Assembly (NCBI RefSeq): GCF_031450805.1
Contig: NZ_JARTVY010000002.1
Coordinates: 992,001 to 1,056,000, forward strand
Length of the DNA stretch: 64,000 nucleotides
Direction of reading: 5' to 3'
From: Caballeronia sp031450805
GTDB taxonomy: Bacteria; Pseudomonadota; Gammaproteobacteria; Burkholderiales; Burkholderiaceae
Part shown: positions 8,031 through 17,375 of the stretch, piece by piece
Numbering within the stretch: position 1 is the first letter of the stretch
How the letters are laid out: every line of letters starts with the position of its first letter
Notes under the pieces: model-generated
Database searches by the model: none
What the model was told of the DNA's origin: nothing
What the model saw: only the letters and a program-made list of their open reading frames with translations
Translations under genes and position numbers: made by a program

Positions 8031-10484
8031 TCAGCTCAGGTTCAGCGGCTCGACATGCCAGATTTCGCGCGCATATTCCGCAATCGTGCGGTCCGATGAA
8101 AATATCCCCATGCCGGCGACATTCTCGATGGCGCTCTTCGTCCAGGCGTCCTTGTCGCGGAACTTGAGGTCGACTTCGCTTTGCGTCTTGTCGAAGCTCG
8201 CGAAGTCGGCGAGCACCATGTAGTGATCGCCCCAGTCCACCAGCGTATGGAAGATGTCGTAGAAGCGGTGCGGCTCTTCCGGCGAGAAGTGCCCGAGCCG
8301 GATCTGATCGAGCGCGAGCTTCAGTTCCGCGTTCTCCTCGTAAATCTGCCGCGGCCGATACCCCGCCGCGCGCAACGATTCGATCTCGTCCGTCGTGTTG
8401 CCGAAGATGAAGATGTTCTCGCGACCGACGGCATCGCATATCTCGATGTTCGCGCCGTCCAGCGTGCCGATGGTCAGCGCCCCGTTCAGCGCCAGCTTCA
8501 TGTTGCCGGTGCCGGACGCTTCGGTGCCGGCCATCGAGATTTGCTGTGACAGATCGGCCGCCGGAATGATCAGCTCCGCGACGCTCACGCCATAGTTCGG
8601 AATGAAGCCGACCTTCAGCCGGTCGCCGACGAGCGGGTCCGCATTGATGCGCTTGGCGACATCGTTAATGAGCTTGATGATGTTCTTCGCCATCTTGTAC
8701 GCCGACGCGGCCTTGCCCGCGAACATCACCACGCGCGGCGTCCAGTCATGCTGCGGATTCTCGCGGATGCGGTTATAGCGCACGATCACATACAGGATGT
8801 TGAGCAGCTGCCGCTTGTATTCGTGGATGCGCTTCACCTGCAGATCGAAGAGCGCTTCGGGATTGATGATCGCGTTCGCGTCGCGCTTCGCGCGTTCGAC
8901 GAGACGCAGCTTGTTCGCGAACTTCGCCTCGTGAAACGCCTTGCGGAACTCGGGATCGTCGCGCCATTCGCGCAGCCGTCCCAGTTCGAACAGGTCGGTG
9001 CGCCAGCGCGTGCCGAGCCGCTTGTCGATCAGCGACGACAGCGAAGGACTCGCCTGCGCGAGCCATCGCCGCGGCGTGATGCCGTTCGTCACGTTGGTGA
9101 AGCGCTCGGGATACATGCGCGCGAAGTCGGAGAAGATGTTCTGCACCATCAGCTGCGAATGCAGCTTCGACACGCCATTCACCTTCTGACTCGCGACGAT
9201 CGCAAGGTGCGCCATGCGCACGCGGCGCTGGCCGTATTCATCGACGAGCGAGATGCGGCGGATCAGATCGACATCGCGCCCGAACTTCTCCGTCACTTGC
9301 TTGAGGAACTGCGCATTGATCTCGAAGATGATCTCGAGATGACGCGGCAAAAGACGCGCGAGCATTTCGACGTCCCACGTTTCGAGCGCCTCCGGCATCA
9401 GCGTGTGATTCGTGTACGAGAACATCTGCTGCACGAGTTTCCACGCCTTGTCCCACGGCACATGATGCGTATCGACGAGCAGGCGCATCAGTTCGGGAAT
9501 CGCGAGCACGGGGTGCGTGTCGTTCAGATGCACCGCGACCTTTTCCGCAAGCCGCCCGAAATGGGTATGCGTGCGCTGATAGCGGCGGATCAGATCCTGC
9601 ATGGTCGCGGAGACGAAGAAGTACTCCTGACGCAGGCGAAGCTCACGGCCGGCCTGCGTCGAATCGTCCGGATAGAGCAGTCGCGACACATGCTCCGACG
9701 TGTTCTTCGCCTCGACCGCGCGACGATAATCGCCCTGATTGAACGCAGAGAGATCGAATTCGTCGGTGGCGCGCGCGGACCACAGGCGCAGCGTGTTGGT
9801 CGCGGTCGTCGCGTAGCCGGGGATGACCGTGTCGTAGGCCATCGCGTTGACGTGCTCGGTGTCGATCCATTCGGTGCGGTCGCCGTGCTGCACGGTGCGT
9901 CCGCCGAAGTGCACGGTGTACACCACTTCGGGCCGCGGAAACTCCCACGGATTGCCCGCGCGCAGCCAGTAATCGGGCATTTCGACCTGATTGCCCTCGA
10001 CGATGGTCTGCCGGAACATGCCGTATTCGTAGCGGATGCCGTAGCCGAAGCCGGGCACGCCGACCGTCGCCATCGAGTCGAGAAAACACGCCGCAAGCCG
10101 TCCGAGACCGCCATTGCCGAGCGCGGCGTCGGGCTCGAGTTCCTCCAGCGTGGCGAGATCGACGCCGAGCGAGGCGAGCGCGTCGCGCACTTCATCGTGA
10201 ATGCCGAGTGCGAGCAGCGCATTCGTGAACGTGCGGCCGATCAGGAATTCCATCGACAGATAATAGACGCGCTTCACGTCCTGTTCGTATTGCTGCCGCG
10301 TGGTGCGCATCCAGCGCGCGACGAGCCGGTCGCGCACGGCGAGCTCGGCTGCATGCAGCCAGTCGCGCGGCTGCGCGGTCGCCGCGTCTTTGCCGACGCC
10401 GTACATCAGGCGGTTCGAGATGGAGCGCCGCAGCGCATCGACAGTGCTGTTCAGCTGGTCGAATTCCAGGTCGACGGATGTCAT
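8031..10484 (-). CDS. glgP: Glycogen/starch/alpha-glucan phosphorylase
   Basis: PLP-dependent GT35 enzyme releasing glucose-1-phosphate from alpha-1,4-glucans in the cytosol. The 817 residues are full length. Recognisable blocks are YYLSMEFLIGRTF, DAALGNGGLGRLAACFLDS, HLNDTHPVLAIPELMR, FTNVTNGITPRRWL, VKRIHEYKRQLLN and the PLP-lysine motif EASGTGNMKLALNG. ATG 10484 is chosen because GGAG lies at the right distance; an earlier in-frame ATG at 10514 lacks a site. No other glycogen gene is near, so it is a stand-alone copy probably separate from the main glg locus. It is oriented convergently with the DUF6232 gene. Confidence 0.96.
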   Translation of the reverse strand: MTSVDLEFDQLNSTVDALRRSISNRLMYGVGKDAATAQPRDWLHAAELAVRDRLVARWMRTTRQQYEQDVKRVYYLSMEFLIGRTFTNALLALGIHDEVRDALASLGVDLATLEELEPDAALGNGGLGRLAACFLDSMATVGVPGFGYGIRYEYGMFRQTIVEGNQVEMPDYWLRAGNPWEFPRPEVVYTVHFGGRTVQHGDRTEWIDTEHVNAMAYDTVIPGYATTATNTLRLWSARATDEFDLSAFNQGDYRRAVEAKNTSEHVSRLLYPDDSTQAGRELRLRQEYFFVSATMQDLIRRYQRTHTHFGRLAEKVAVHLNDTHPVLAIPELMRLLVDTHHVPWDKAWKLVQQMFSYTNHTLMPEALETWDVEMLARLLPRHLEIIFEINAQFLKQVTEKFGRDVDLIRRISLVDEYGQRRVRMAHLAIVASQKVNGVSKLHSQLMVQNIFSDFARMYPERFTNVTNGITPRRWLAQASPSLSSLIDKRLGTRWRTDLFELGRLREWRDDPEFRKAFHEAKFANKLRLVERAKRDANAIINPEALFDLQVKRIHEYKRQLLNILYVIVRYNRIRENPQHDWTPRVVMFAGKAASAYKMAKNIIKLINDVAKRINADPLVGDRLKVGFIPNYGVSVAELIIPAADLSQQISMAGTEASGTGNMKLALNGALTIGTLDGANIEICDAVGRENIFIFGNTTDEIESLRAAGYRPRQIYEENAELKLALDQIRLGHFSPEEPHRFYDIFHTLVDWGDHYMVLADFASFDKTQSEVDLKFRDKDAWTKSAIENVAGMGIFSSDRTIAEYAREIWHVEPLNLS

Positions 10485-10874
10485 CGATATCTCCGGTTTT
10501 TTGCATCTTAGCAACGACCGTCCATGCGCGCCGTTAGTTCAGCGCCGCGCCCGATGACCACAGTCCGGAACGCGAGACGACGGCCTTGCACGTTTGCAGG
10601 AGGTCCGCTCGGCGGCCGAAAAAAGGCAGGTTACGCCACTTTTATTTTTTTTGTACGACGTTCCGCGCGATGGTTCCCCGGCGTGTGGCGAACTCGCGTC
10701 GGTAAATATTATTTCGTGATCCGTAACATATGGACGATGTCATCCGCGTGACAGCCGTGCGAAAGGCCGATACCCCGCATCGGGCAACGCATTCTTTCCG
10801 CGTGGTGTGCAATACGCGGGCAAGCGTCCGTTAGACTCGCGGGTCCGCAGTCATGCACCTGAATGAGGCCAACG
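10485..10874. other. Intergenic region between glgP and a small divergent gene
   Basis: About 390 bases without a convincing gene. It separates two divergent transcripts and should hold both promoters. Notable are a T-rich run near 10640-10655 and an AT-rich stretch near 10703-10735, the probable glgP or small-gene promoter area. No clean -35/-10 pair or repeat stands out. Confidence 0.5.
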
Positions 10875-11066
10875 ATGTACAAGAAAGGCGTGGTCATCGA
10901 AATTCAATTCCCGCCCGAGCGACTCAACGACGCCGCCGGCGATCCCTACTGGATCGACCTCACACTCGACGAGGCGCGCCGCCTTCATGCGCAGCTTTCG
11001 AGGCGCTTCGCGAGCGGGAAGGACGCCCGCGCGAATCAGCCGCTCGACACGTTCTCGATCGAATAG
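10875..11066 (+). CDS. Small conserved-looking hypothetical protein, 63 residues
   Basis: The protein begins MYKKGVVIEIQFPPERL and continues with a short acidic helix containing LDEARRLHAQLSRRF. It has no membrane segment, signal peptide or cysteine. ATG 10875 is preceded by TGAGG at a suitable distance; an ATG four codons earlier is less well placed. Codon usage has the strong GC3 bias of real genes here. It is followed after 79 bases by the exporter gene in the same direction and may share its transcript. Function unknown; it looks like a small single-domain cytosolic protein. Confidence 0.65.
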   Translation: MYKKGVVIEIQFPPERLNDAAGDPYWIDLTLDEARRLHAQLSRRFASGKDARANQPLDTFSIE

Positions 11067-11145
11067 CAGACGCTGTGCACGGTTGAACAAGACGACGCGC
11101 CGCAATCGCGCGGATACTGCGCGTTTTCGTCCTCTTTCTCGGCTC

Positions 11146-12027
11146 ATGTTCTCGTTGCTGACCGCGCCCGTGTTCGTGTTCCTCTGGTCGACGGGCTTCA
11201 TCGTCGCGCGGGCGATCACGCCGTATGTGGACCCCAATCTGTACCTGCTCGCGCGCTTCTGCGGCACGGCGGTCCTGTTCGTCGTGCTGGCGCTGGTCGC
11301 GCGAGTGCGCTGGCCGACGGGCCGCGACGCCGTGCGCCAGTTGGTCGCCGGCGCGCTGCTTCAGGGCGTCTACCTCGGCGCGAGTTACTGGGCCGTCGCG
11401 CGCGGGCTCGGCGCGGGCGTGATGGCGCTGCTCGGCGCGTTGCAGCCGCTCCTGACCGCCGCTTTCGCCGCGCGTCTCTTCGGCGAAAAGCTCTCGGCGC
11501 GCGCATGGGGCGGCCTTGCGCTCGGGCTCCTCGGCGTCGCACTCGTGCTCGCTCCCAAGATCGCGGAGAGCGCCGCGCCCGCCTCGCATGCAGCGGGGGC
11601 TGCGCCGCAATGGCTGGTGGTCACGGTCGCGATCCTGGCCGTGTTCGCGATCACCGCAGGCACGCTTTACCAGAAGACGTCGCTGGCCAACGCGGATATT
11701 CGCAGCGCGAGCGCCTTGCAGAACGCGGGCGCGGCCATCGTCGCGGCGGTGCTCGCCGTATCGCTCGGCGAGCACCGCTTCATTCCGTCGATGACCACGT
11801 GGCTCTCGCTTGCCTGGGGCATCGTCATGCTGTCGGGCGTGGCGACGACGCTGCTCGTGTGGATGGTCCGGCGCGGCGACGCATCGCGGGCGACGGCCTT
11901 GCTGTTTCTCGCGCCGCCGCTCGCGGCCATCGAAAGCTACGTCGCGTTCGGCGAGACGCTCGGCGCGATCCAGATCGCAGGCTTTGGCGTCGCGCTGGCG
12001 GGCGTGCTGCTGGCGAGATCCGGCTGA
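11146..12027 (+). CDS. DMT superfamily (EamA) transporter
   Basis: Inner-membrane permease of 293 residues with about ten hydrophobic segments arranged as two EamA repeats. The first begins VFVFLWSTGFIVARAIT; the second follows a periplasmic stretch near residue 145 that starts PQWLVVTVAILAVFAITAGTLYQK. The repeat-two signature FLAPPLAAIESYVAFGETL is clear near the end. DMT members export metabolites such as amino acids; the substrate cannot be read here. The start is placed at ATG 11146, where the hydrophobic protein begins. Its TGA directly abuts the stop of the convergent L,D-transpeptidase with no spacer. Confidence 0.9.
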   Translation: MFSLLTAPVFVFLWSTGFIVARAITPYVDPNLYLLARFCGTAVLFVVLALVARVRWPTGRDAVRQLVAGALLQGVYLGASYWAVARGLGAGVMALLGALQPLLTAAFAARLFGEKLSARAWGGLALGLLGVALVLAPKIAESAAPASHAAGAAPQWLVVTVAILAVFAITAGTLYQKTSLANADIRSASALQNAGAAIVAAVLAVSLGEHRFIPSMTTWLSLAWGIVMLSGVATTLLVWMVRRGDASRATALLFLAPPLAAIESYVAFGETLGAIQIAGFGVALAGVLLARSG

Positions 12028-13260
12028 TCAATCGACGTGGATCGCGGCCGCCGGCACCTGCTGGCGCGCGGCCTTTCCCGGTCCCGGCGACCACGCGGGC
12101 CGCGTCTTTCTCGCCGTATCGATGACGACGAGATAGTGGCCGGCCCACGGCGTCGTCTGCCGATCCGGCTTCAGCACCCATATCGATTGCCCTTCGGCCG
12201 CACGCGCTTCGTATTGGGCGTCGAGAATGCCGTGGTGATCGAAGAACGCGTTGAGCGTCGACGGGATGCGCACGCAGCCCTTCGAATGACGCATCCCGAG
12301 CACCGGTTCGAGCTTCTCGGGATCGGTGGCGTGCATCTGGAAGCGCATCGGCGAGACGCCGCCTTTGCCCCAGCCGCGTTCGCCGTCGACCCAGCCGAAA
12401 TCGTAGATGCGCATGTCGCGCGCGCCGTAGCCGCGGATTTTGAACTCGTTGAGCGTGCCTTCCGCGCGGAAGTCCATGTTGCCCGGCACGTGCTGGAACA
12501 CGCCGAGCGGCGTCAGGAAGTGGTCGTAGGATCCGGGGCGTCCCGTCGATACCGGCGATGCCCCGGTCATCGACCACGCATCGCCCGGTTTCGCGCGAAA
12601 GTAGACGAAGACCGCCTGCACGTTCTCCGCGCGATCCACGAGAACCACGAACTCGTTCGCCAGATTACCGTGGCCGTTTTCGTCGAGCGCACGCTGAAGC
12701 GCGCGGCCATAGGCTTGCTGATCGGCGGCCGGCACGTCGAGGCGGCGGTCGACTTCGCGCGCGAACGCCTGCCGCATCGCGTAGGCGCCTTGGGGCGCGA
12801 GACCCGTTCGCTGCGCGATGTTCGGCTCGGGCGGTTCCGGCGGCAGCGGCGCCTCCGGCACGGCGGCTTCGGATGCCGCGCTCGCCGCCGATGCCGCTTC
12901 GGCTGCCGACGCGGCCGACGCCTCCGCGGCCTCCGAAGCCCGCGATGCAGCCGACGCATCCGAGACCGCTTGCGGCGGCATCGGCACCGGCATCGCGGGA
13001 AGCGCCCGCGCGGGGGCGCTCACGGTTTGCGGCGCGCTCGCGGCATGCGGCAGCGGCGGCGCGGGCGGAATCGCGACACGCCCTTGCGCGACCCTTGCCG
13101 GTGCCGAAGCCGGTGTCGAAGCCGGTGCCGAAGCCGGTGCCGTCGCTCGTCCCGCCTGCTGCGCGCTGGCCTGCGCCGTCATCAGAAAGAGGACGGCAAG
13201 CGCCGCAACCCCGGTTTTTCGCGCGCCGAACGGCGTCTTGTTGGTTCCTGCCTGCTGCAT
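12028..13260 (-). CDS. L,D-transpeptidase (YkuD domain) with Ala/Ser/Pro-rich linker
   Basis: Periplasmic peptidoglycan cross-linking or lipoprotein-attaching enzyme. The 410 residues from ATG 13260 start with a signal peptide (AALAVLFLMTAQASAQ). A long low-complexity linker follows, about residues 35-145, dominated by Ala, Ser, Pro and Glu. The catalytic domain has the nucleophile motif HSKGCVRIPSTLNAFFDHHG near residue 345, with SPVSTGRPGSYDHFLTPLG before it. In-frame ATG 13326 would give 22 extra residues; 13260 fits the signal peptide better, though neither has a strong ribosome site. The linker probably spans the periplasm to reach the cell wall. Target specificity is not visible. Confidence 0.88.
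   Translation of the reverse strand: MQQAGTNKTPFGARKTGVAALAVLFLMTAQASAQQAGRATAPASAPASTPASAPARVAQGRVAIPPAPPLPHAASAPQTVSAPARALPAMPVPMPPQAVSDASAASRASEAAEASAASAAEAASAASAASEAAVPEAPLPPEPPEPNIAQRTGLAPQGAYAMRQAFAREVDRRLDVPAADQQAYGRALQRALDENGHGNLANEFVVLVDRAENVQAVFVYFRAKPGDAWSMTGASPVSTGRPGSYDHFLTPLGVFQHVPGNMDFRAEGTLNEFKIRGYGARDMRIYDFGWVDGERGWGKGGVSPMRFQMHATDPEKLEPVLGMRHSKGCVRIPSTLNAFFDHHGILDAQYEARAAEGQSIWVLKPDRQTTPWAGHYLVVIDTARKTRPAWSPGPGKAARQQVPAAAIHVD
13097..13142. repeat. 12-base tandem repeat inside the L,D-transpeptidase linker
   Basis: Almost four copies of a 12-base unit (GCCGGTGCCGAA, one copy with T for C) lie head to tail, with the last copy cut at 10 bases. They encode the Pro-Ala-Ser-Thr/Ala repeats just after the signal peptide. 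Whole-codon length means copy-number change would lengthen or shorten the linker without a frameshift. Confidence 0.85.
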
Positions 13261-13356
13261 TGATGGACCCGCTTGAAGCTGAAACGACAAGCGAGCCCCG
13301 GAGCAACGTTCATACCGGCGCCGCATGCCGTTGCGGGCGGGTTGCGATCCGACTCG

Positions 13357-13890
13357 TCAGAGCCCCTTGCAGGACATGCTGGACAGATTCGGATACCGGT
13401 TCGGCCAGTCGCCGGCCATCGCCGATTGCGCGGCCCTGAGCGTGATATCGCCAGTGCAGACGCAACGCTTCAGATAGACCGCGAGCCGCTCCTTGCGACG
13501 CTGCCCGGCGCGGCCTTCCCAGCGCCGCAGGTCGAGATTGGCGGGCGAGTTCGGCGAGCCGCCGAGGATCACCGGCATGCGGTGGTCGAGCGCATATTCC
13601 GAGCCGAACGACGCATCGACGCCACGCTGTTTGAGCAGCCGGTCCTTCTGGCGCATCTGCATCTCGAACGACGGCAGCACGCGATCGACGTATCCCGACA
13701 CGCAGATGGTATCGACGATGGTCGCCTGCGTGACGCGCGCATCGAGCCAGTCTGACCGCTGCGCGCGAGCGCCGCCGCCGGACACCGCGATAAGGGCGAC
13801 CAGCGCGATGACGGCCGGCGACGCCACGCGCCCGATGCGGCGGCGGCTCTCGACGCCGCGCGGATTAACGGAGGTGTCGCTTCGATTCAT
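13357..13890 (-). CDS. Secreted HNH-like (putative nuclease-fold) protein
   Basis: The 177 residues start at ATG 13890 and begin with a basic stretch and a signal or anchor helix (AVIALVALIAVSGGGARAQ). After a small N-terminal domain comes ALDHRMPVILGGSPNSPANL near residue 118. This DHR...P..LGG..NxxxNL pattern is that of HNH endonuclease folds, where D/H and N bind metal. Four cysteines in the mature part (ICVSG, CVCTG, MSCKG) suggest disulfides outside the cytosol. It is co-directional with the upstream hybrid kinase gene, 97 bases from the L,D-transpeptidase start. The nuclease assignment is from motif only; activity is unproven. Confidence 0.6.
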   Translation of the reverse strand: MNRSDTSVNPRGVESRRRIGRVASPAVIALVALIAVSGGGARAQRSDWLDARVTQATIVDTICVSGYVDRVLPSFEMQMRQKDRLLKQRGVDASFGSEYALDHRMPVILGGSPNSPANLDLRRWEGRAGQRRKERLAVYLKRCVCTGDITLRAAQSAMAGDWPNRYPNLSSMSCKGL

Positions 13891-14010
13891 GCCTCGATGA
13901 ACTGGACGAGCGGGACAAGCGGATGGCGCGGCCATCGCGTGGCCGCCGGTTTTCGAGATGAACGGCGGTTCAATTAAAACACACGATCGCAGCGGCGCGA
14001 GACGCGTCTG

Positions 14011-17000
14011 TCAGACCGACAGGCGGGCGACGGCGGCATCGAGCGCCGCATCGAGCGTGCGGGCCTCGCGCGTGAACGCGGCGAACGATACGTCGATATT
14101 CGCGTCGTCTTCGCCGTTGCGGTCTTCTTCGATGACGCGTTCGCAGTCGCGCTGAAGCACGACGCACGCCTGCATGAACGGCGCAGCGCCGATGACCGCC
14201 GCCGCGCCTTTCATCCGATGCGCGATGTCGCGTAACAGCGCGTGATCGCACGCGTGCATCGCGGCGTGGGCTTGGTCGAGGTCCTGGGCGTTGGCGGATC
14301 GCAGGGTGTCGATCAGCGTCGCGGCCTGATCGCCGAACGCGTTCAGCGTGGCCTGATCGAAGACGGGGGCGCGGTGCGGAAGTTCCGGCGCCGGCGTGGC
14401 TTGCGCGGCCGGCACGGCGCGTCCCGCCTTCACGCCCGCCACCGACAGGACGGCCTCACGCAACTCATCGAGCGAGATCGGCTTGACGAGGCACATCGTC
14501 ATGCCCGCCGCGACGGCCCGCGACGCCGCTTCCGGCTGCGCATTCGCCGTCAGGCCGATGATCGGCGTCGCGCGCGCGCCCGGCGCATGCTGCGCTTCGT
14601 CCGCGCGGATCGCTTGGGCGAGTTCCTCGCCGCTCATCCCCGGCATCGAACAGTCGGTGACGATCACGTCGAATGCGCCCGGATCGGCACGCCAGCGTTC
14701 GAGCGCAGCACGGCCGTCGGCTTCGCAATGCGTCGCGCCGCCCAAGAGCCGCACCTGTCCTTCGAGGACGATGCGGTTCGCCGGATGATCGTCGACGATC
14801 AGCACGCGCGTGCCCGCCAGCGCCTGCTGCGCGCCGGCCGCCGCCTCGCGCGGCGCAGCCGCCCCGGCATGCTCCGCTTTTGACGCCGGAAACGCGACGC
14901 GCACCGTGAACCGCGTGCCCTTCCCCGGCTCGCTCGACAACTCAATGCTTCCGCCCATCATCTCCACGAGCCGCTTGCATATGGTCAGCCCGAGTCCCGT
15001 GCCGCCGAAGTGCCGCGCGCCGCCGTCGTGGGCCTGCACGAACGGCGTGAAGAGGGACGCCTGCCGCTCGGGCGGAATGCCGATCCCCGTATCCGATACC
15101 GTGAGCGTCAGCGCGCGCATGCCGTCGAGCGGCGGTCCGGCGTCGCAGGCGAGCGTCACCGCGCCGTGATCCGTGAACTTGATCGCGTTCGACAGCAGAT
15201 TGCCGACGACCTGCCGCAAGCGTTGCCCGTCGGCCATCACCCACGCGGGACCGCCCGCGCCGTCACGCTCTGGCACCAGCGCGATGCCCTTCGCGCGCGC
15301 GGCCGGCTCGTAGATCGACGCGACGCTCGCGATCCACGCATCGATATCCATCGGGGCGGGCGCGAGCACCAGGCGCTCCGCCTCGATCTTCGCGACATCG
15401 AGCAGGTCGTCGATCATGCCGAGCAGATCGCGCGCCGCGTGATGCGCGGTCTCCAGCGAACGCTTCGTCGCGGCGCCCTCGCCCGGCGCGCGCAGTTCCA
15501 GCTCGAGAAGGCCGAGCACGGCGTTCATCGGCGTGCGGATTTCGTGGCTCATCGTCGCGAGAAACGTGGATTTGGCCCGATTCGCGGTTTCCGCTTCCTC
15601 CTTCGCGGCGCGCATCGCTTGCTCGGCGGCGATCCGTCGCGTGATCTGCACGCGCAGCGAGACCGCCCACGCCGCAAGCAGGATCACGAGCGCGCCGCCC
15701 AGCGACGCAGCGAGTTCGATCTGCGGCAGCCGGCGTTCCCACAATGCTTCGGGATGCTCATCGAGTTTCCAGCGCGCGTGGATCGCTTCGAGCTCGTACG
15801 GCGGAAGCGCGGCGATCGCGCGATTCAGGATGCCGAGCAGCACGGGTTCGTCGCGCGCGACGAGCAGCACATGCGGCGACGGCCTGGCCGACAGCACGCC
15901 GCTGATCTTCAGCTTGCCGCGATACGGATTGCCGACCGCATAGCTCGCGAGCTTCATGTCCATGATCGTCGCATCGGCATGGCCGTTCACGACGGCCTGC
16001 AGCTGTCCGTCGATCGGAGTCGTCTGCACCACGCGCGTCGCCGGCGCGAGCTCGCGGATCATGGCCCGCGCCGGAAACTCGGGCGGCAGCGCGAGCCGCT
16101 TGCCCGCGAGCGCCGCGGCATCCTGCAGCGGCGGCGCGTCCACCCGCGTCACGATGGCGATGAGCCCGTCGCCGAAGGGCACGGTCGGCACGAGGTTCCG
16201 GTCGGCGTAATCGCGCGGCATGCCGAACGGCACGAACGCGGACGCGCCGGTTCGAAGGTCGTGGTCGATCTGCGCGGCGTCCTTGCGCAATCGTCCTTCG
16301 AAGCGCAGCCCCGAAACGCCCGATAACGCGGCGAGCAGATCCGGCACCAGGCCGGCCGGATCGCCCTGCGCGTCGCGGAAAATCAGCGGCGGCGCGTTCG
16401 CGACCATCGAGTAATGCACGATGGGATGCGTCGCGACCCACGCCGACTCCTCGGGCGTGAGCTTGAGCGGATGCTCGGCCGATACGGCGGTCATCGCGGC
16501 ATTCCAGCGCGCCCGCGCGACGATCATCACGCGCGGCGGCAGCGAGGCGAGCGCGGCGTCCACACGCTGGCGCAGGGCATCGGCGCCCGGCCGTCCGGTT
16601 GCGAACGCGAAGCTGTATCCGCCTTCGTCGAAAGGCGCGGCGCCGGTCGCGACGAGGCCGGGAAGATCGAGATGCCCGATCGCGTAGGCGACGGCGGTCA
16701 TGTCGCCGACGAACAGATCGGCTTCGCCGAGCGATACCGCGAGCAACGCCGCGACGGTGCCGGGATACGCGGCGGGCGTCATCGACGGATAGGCGGCCTG
16801 CAAACGCGCCCGCGATGTCTGCGCGTCCACATAGGCAATGCGATAGGTCGGCGCGCGTTGCTCAAGCGGCTCGACCAGCACCATTTGCGTCGGCATATAC
16901 GGCCGGGAAAGCGCGAGCGGGGGGCCGGCGTCCTCGCCGGTCGCGCCCGTGGCCATGTCTATTTCCCCGCGGGTGAGCGCACCGATGAGCGCGGCGCGAT

Positions 17001-17262
17001 CCGGATAGAACCGCCATTGCGGCTGCATGGCGAGCGAACCCGCGACCGCCTGCGCGAACTCGACGGAAATGCCGCGCGGCTCGGCGTTCGGGCTCGCCGC
17101 CGTGTCGGCCATGTCGAGCGGCGGGACGATGCCGGGGACCGCGCCGATCACGAGAGGCTGCGATGCGTGCGCGTGCATCCCGCTGACCGCGACGCATACG
17201 AGCAGCCAGGCGATGATCGACACGAAGCGCCCGACGCTTGCGGGCTTTGCGGAATGGAACAA
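14011..17262 (-). CDS. BvgS-type hybrid sensor histidine kinase
   Basis: Inner-membrane multidomain sensor. From the chosen TTG 17262 there are 1083 residues. A signal peptide ends near HAHAS; two periplasmic SBP_bac_3-like Venus-flytrap domains cover about 35-275 and 280-510. Then come one transmembrane helix (LGGALVILLAAWAVSL), HisKA with H in FLATMSHEIRTPMNAV, HATPase with DTGIGIP and GGTGLGL, a receiver with D in VIVTDCSMPGMSG, and a C-terminal Hpt with IAHRMKGAAA. Unlike BvgS there is no PAS domain between membrane and kinase. TTG 17262 has AAGGGG upstream; ATG 17343 is an alternative without a site. No response regulator is adjacent, so the cognate partner is elsewhere. Confidence 0.9.
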   Translation of the reverse strand: MFHSAKPASVGRFVSIIAWLLVCVAVSGMHAHASQPLVIGAVPGIVPPLDMADTAASPNAEPRGISVEFAQAVAGSLAMQPQWRFYPDRAALIGALTRGEIDMATGATGEDAGPPLALSRPYMPTQMVLVEPLEQRAPTYRIAYVDAQTSRARLQAAYPSMTPAAYPGTVAALLAVSLGEADLFVGDMTAVAYAIGHLDLPGLVATGAAPFDEGGYSFAFATGRPGADALRQRVDAALASLPPRVMIVARARWNAAMTAVSAEHPLKLTPEESAWVATHPIVHYSMVANAPPLIFRDAQGDPAGLVPDLLAALSGVSGLRFEGRLRKDAAQIDHDLRTGASAFVPFGMPRDYADRNLVPTVPFGDGLIAIVTRVDAPPLQDAAALAGKRLALPPEFPARAMIRELAPATRVVQTTPIDGQLQAVVNGHADATIMDMKLASYAVGNPYRGKLKISGVLSARPSPHVLLVARDEPVLLGILNRAIAALPPYELEAIHARWKLDEHPEALWERRLPQIELAASLGGALVILLAAWAVSLRVQITRRIAAEQAMRAAKEEAETANRAKSTFLATMSHEIRTPMNAVLGLLELELRAPGEGAATKRSLETAHHAARDLLGMIDDLLDVAKIEAERLVLAPAPMDIDAWIASVASIYEPAARAKGIALVPERDGAGGPAWVMADGQRLRQVVGNLLSNAIKFTDHGAVTLACDAGPPLDGMRALTLTVSDTGIGIPPERQASLFTPFVQAHDGGARHFGGTGLGLTICKRLVEMMGGSIELSSEPGKGTRFTVRVAFPASKAEHAGAAAPREAAAGAQQALAGTRVLIVDDHPANRIVLEGQVRLLGGATHCEADGRAALERWRADPGAFDVIVTDCSMPGMSGEELAQAIRADEAQHAPGARATPIIGLTANAQPEAASRAVAAGMTMCLVKPISLDELREAVLSVAGVKAGRAVPAAQATPAPELPHRAPVFDQATLNAFGDQAATLIDTLRSANAQDLDQAHAAMHACDHALLRDIAHRMKGAAAVIGAAPFMQACVVLQRDCERVIEEDRNGEDDANIDVSFAAFTREARTLDAALDAAVARLSV

Positions 17263-17375
17263 CGCTGCACCCCTTGTGCGGGCGGTGCAGCCAGTGTGGC
17301 AGAAACGGGCGGGCGCGCCAATCGGACAGGACAGCACGCCCATGCTGCCCGTTGCAGGCAGCGAAACGCCTGGCG

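Noticed and set aside
8748..10511. A 587-codon plus-strand frame opposite glycogen phosphorylase
   Set aside because: Mirror frame of glgP codons with an Arg/Glu/His-heavy composition; no homology seen.
13097..13142. Tandem repeats considered as a CRISPR-like or regulatory array
   Set aside because: Units are 12 bases, contiguous without spacers, in frame and inside a coding linker.
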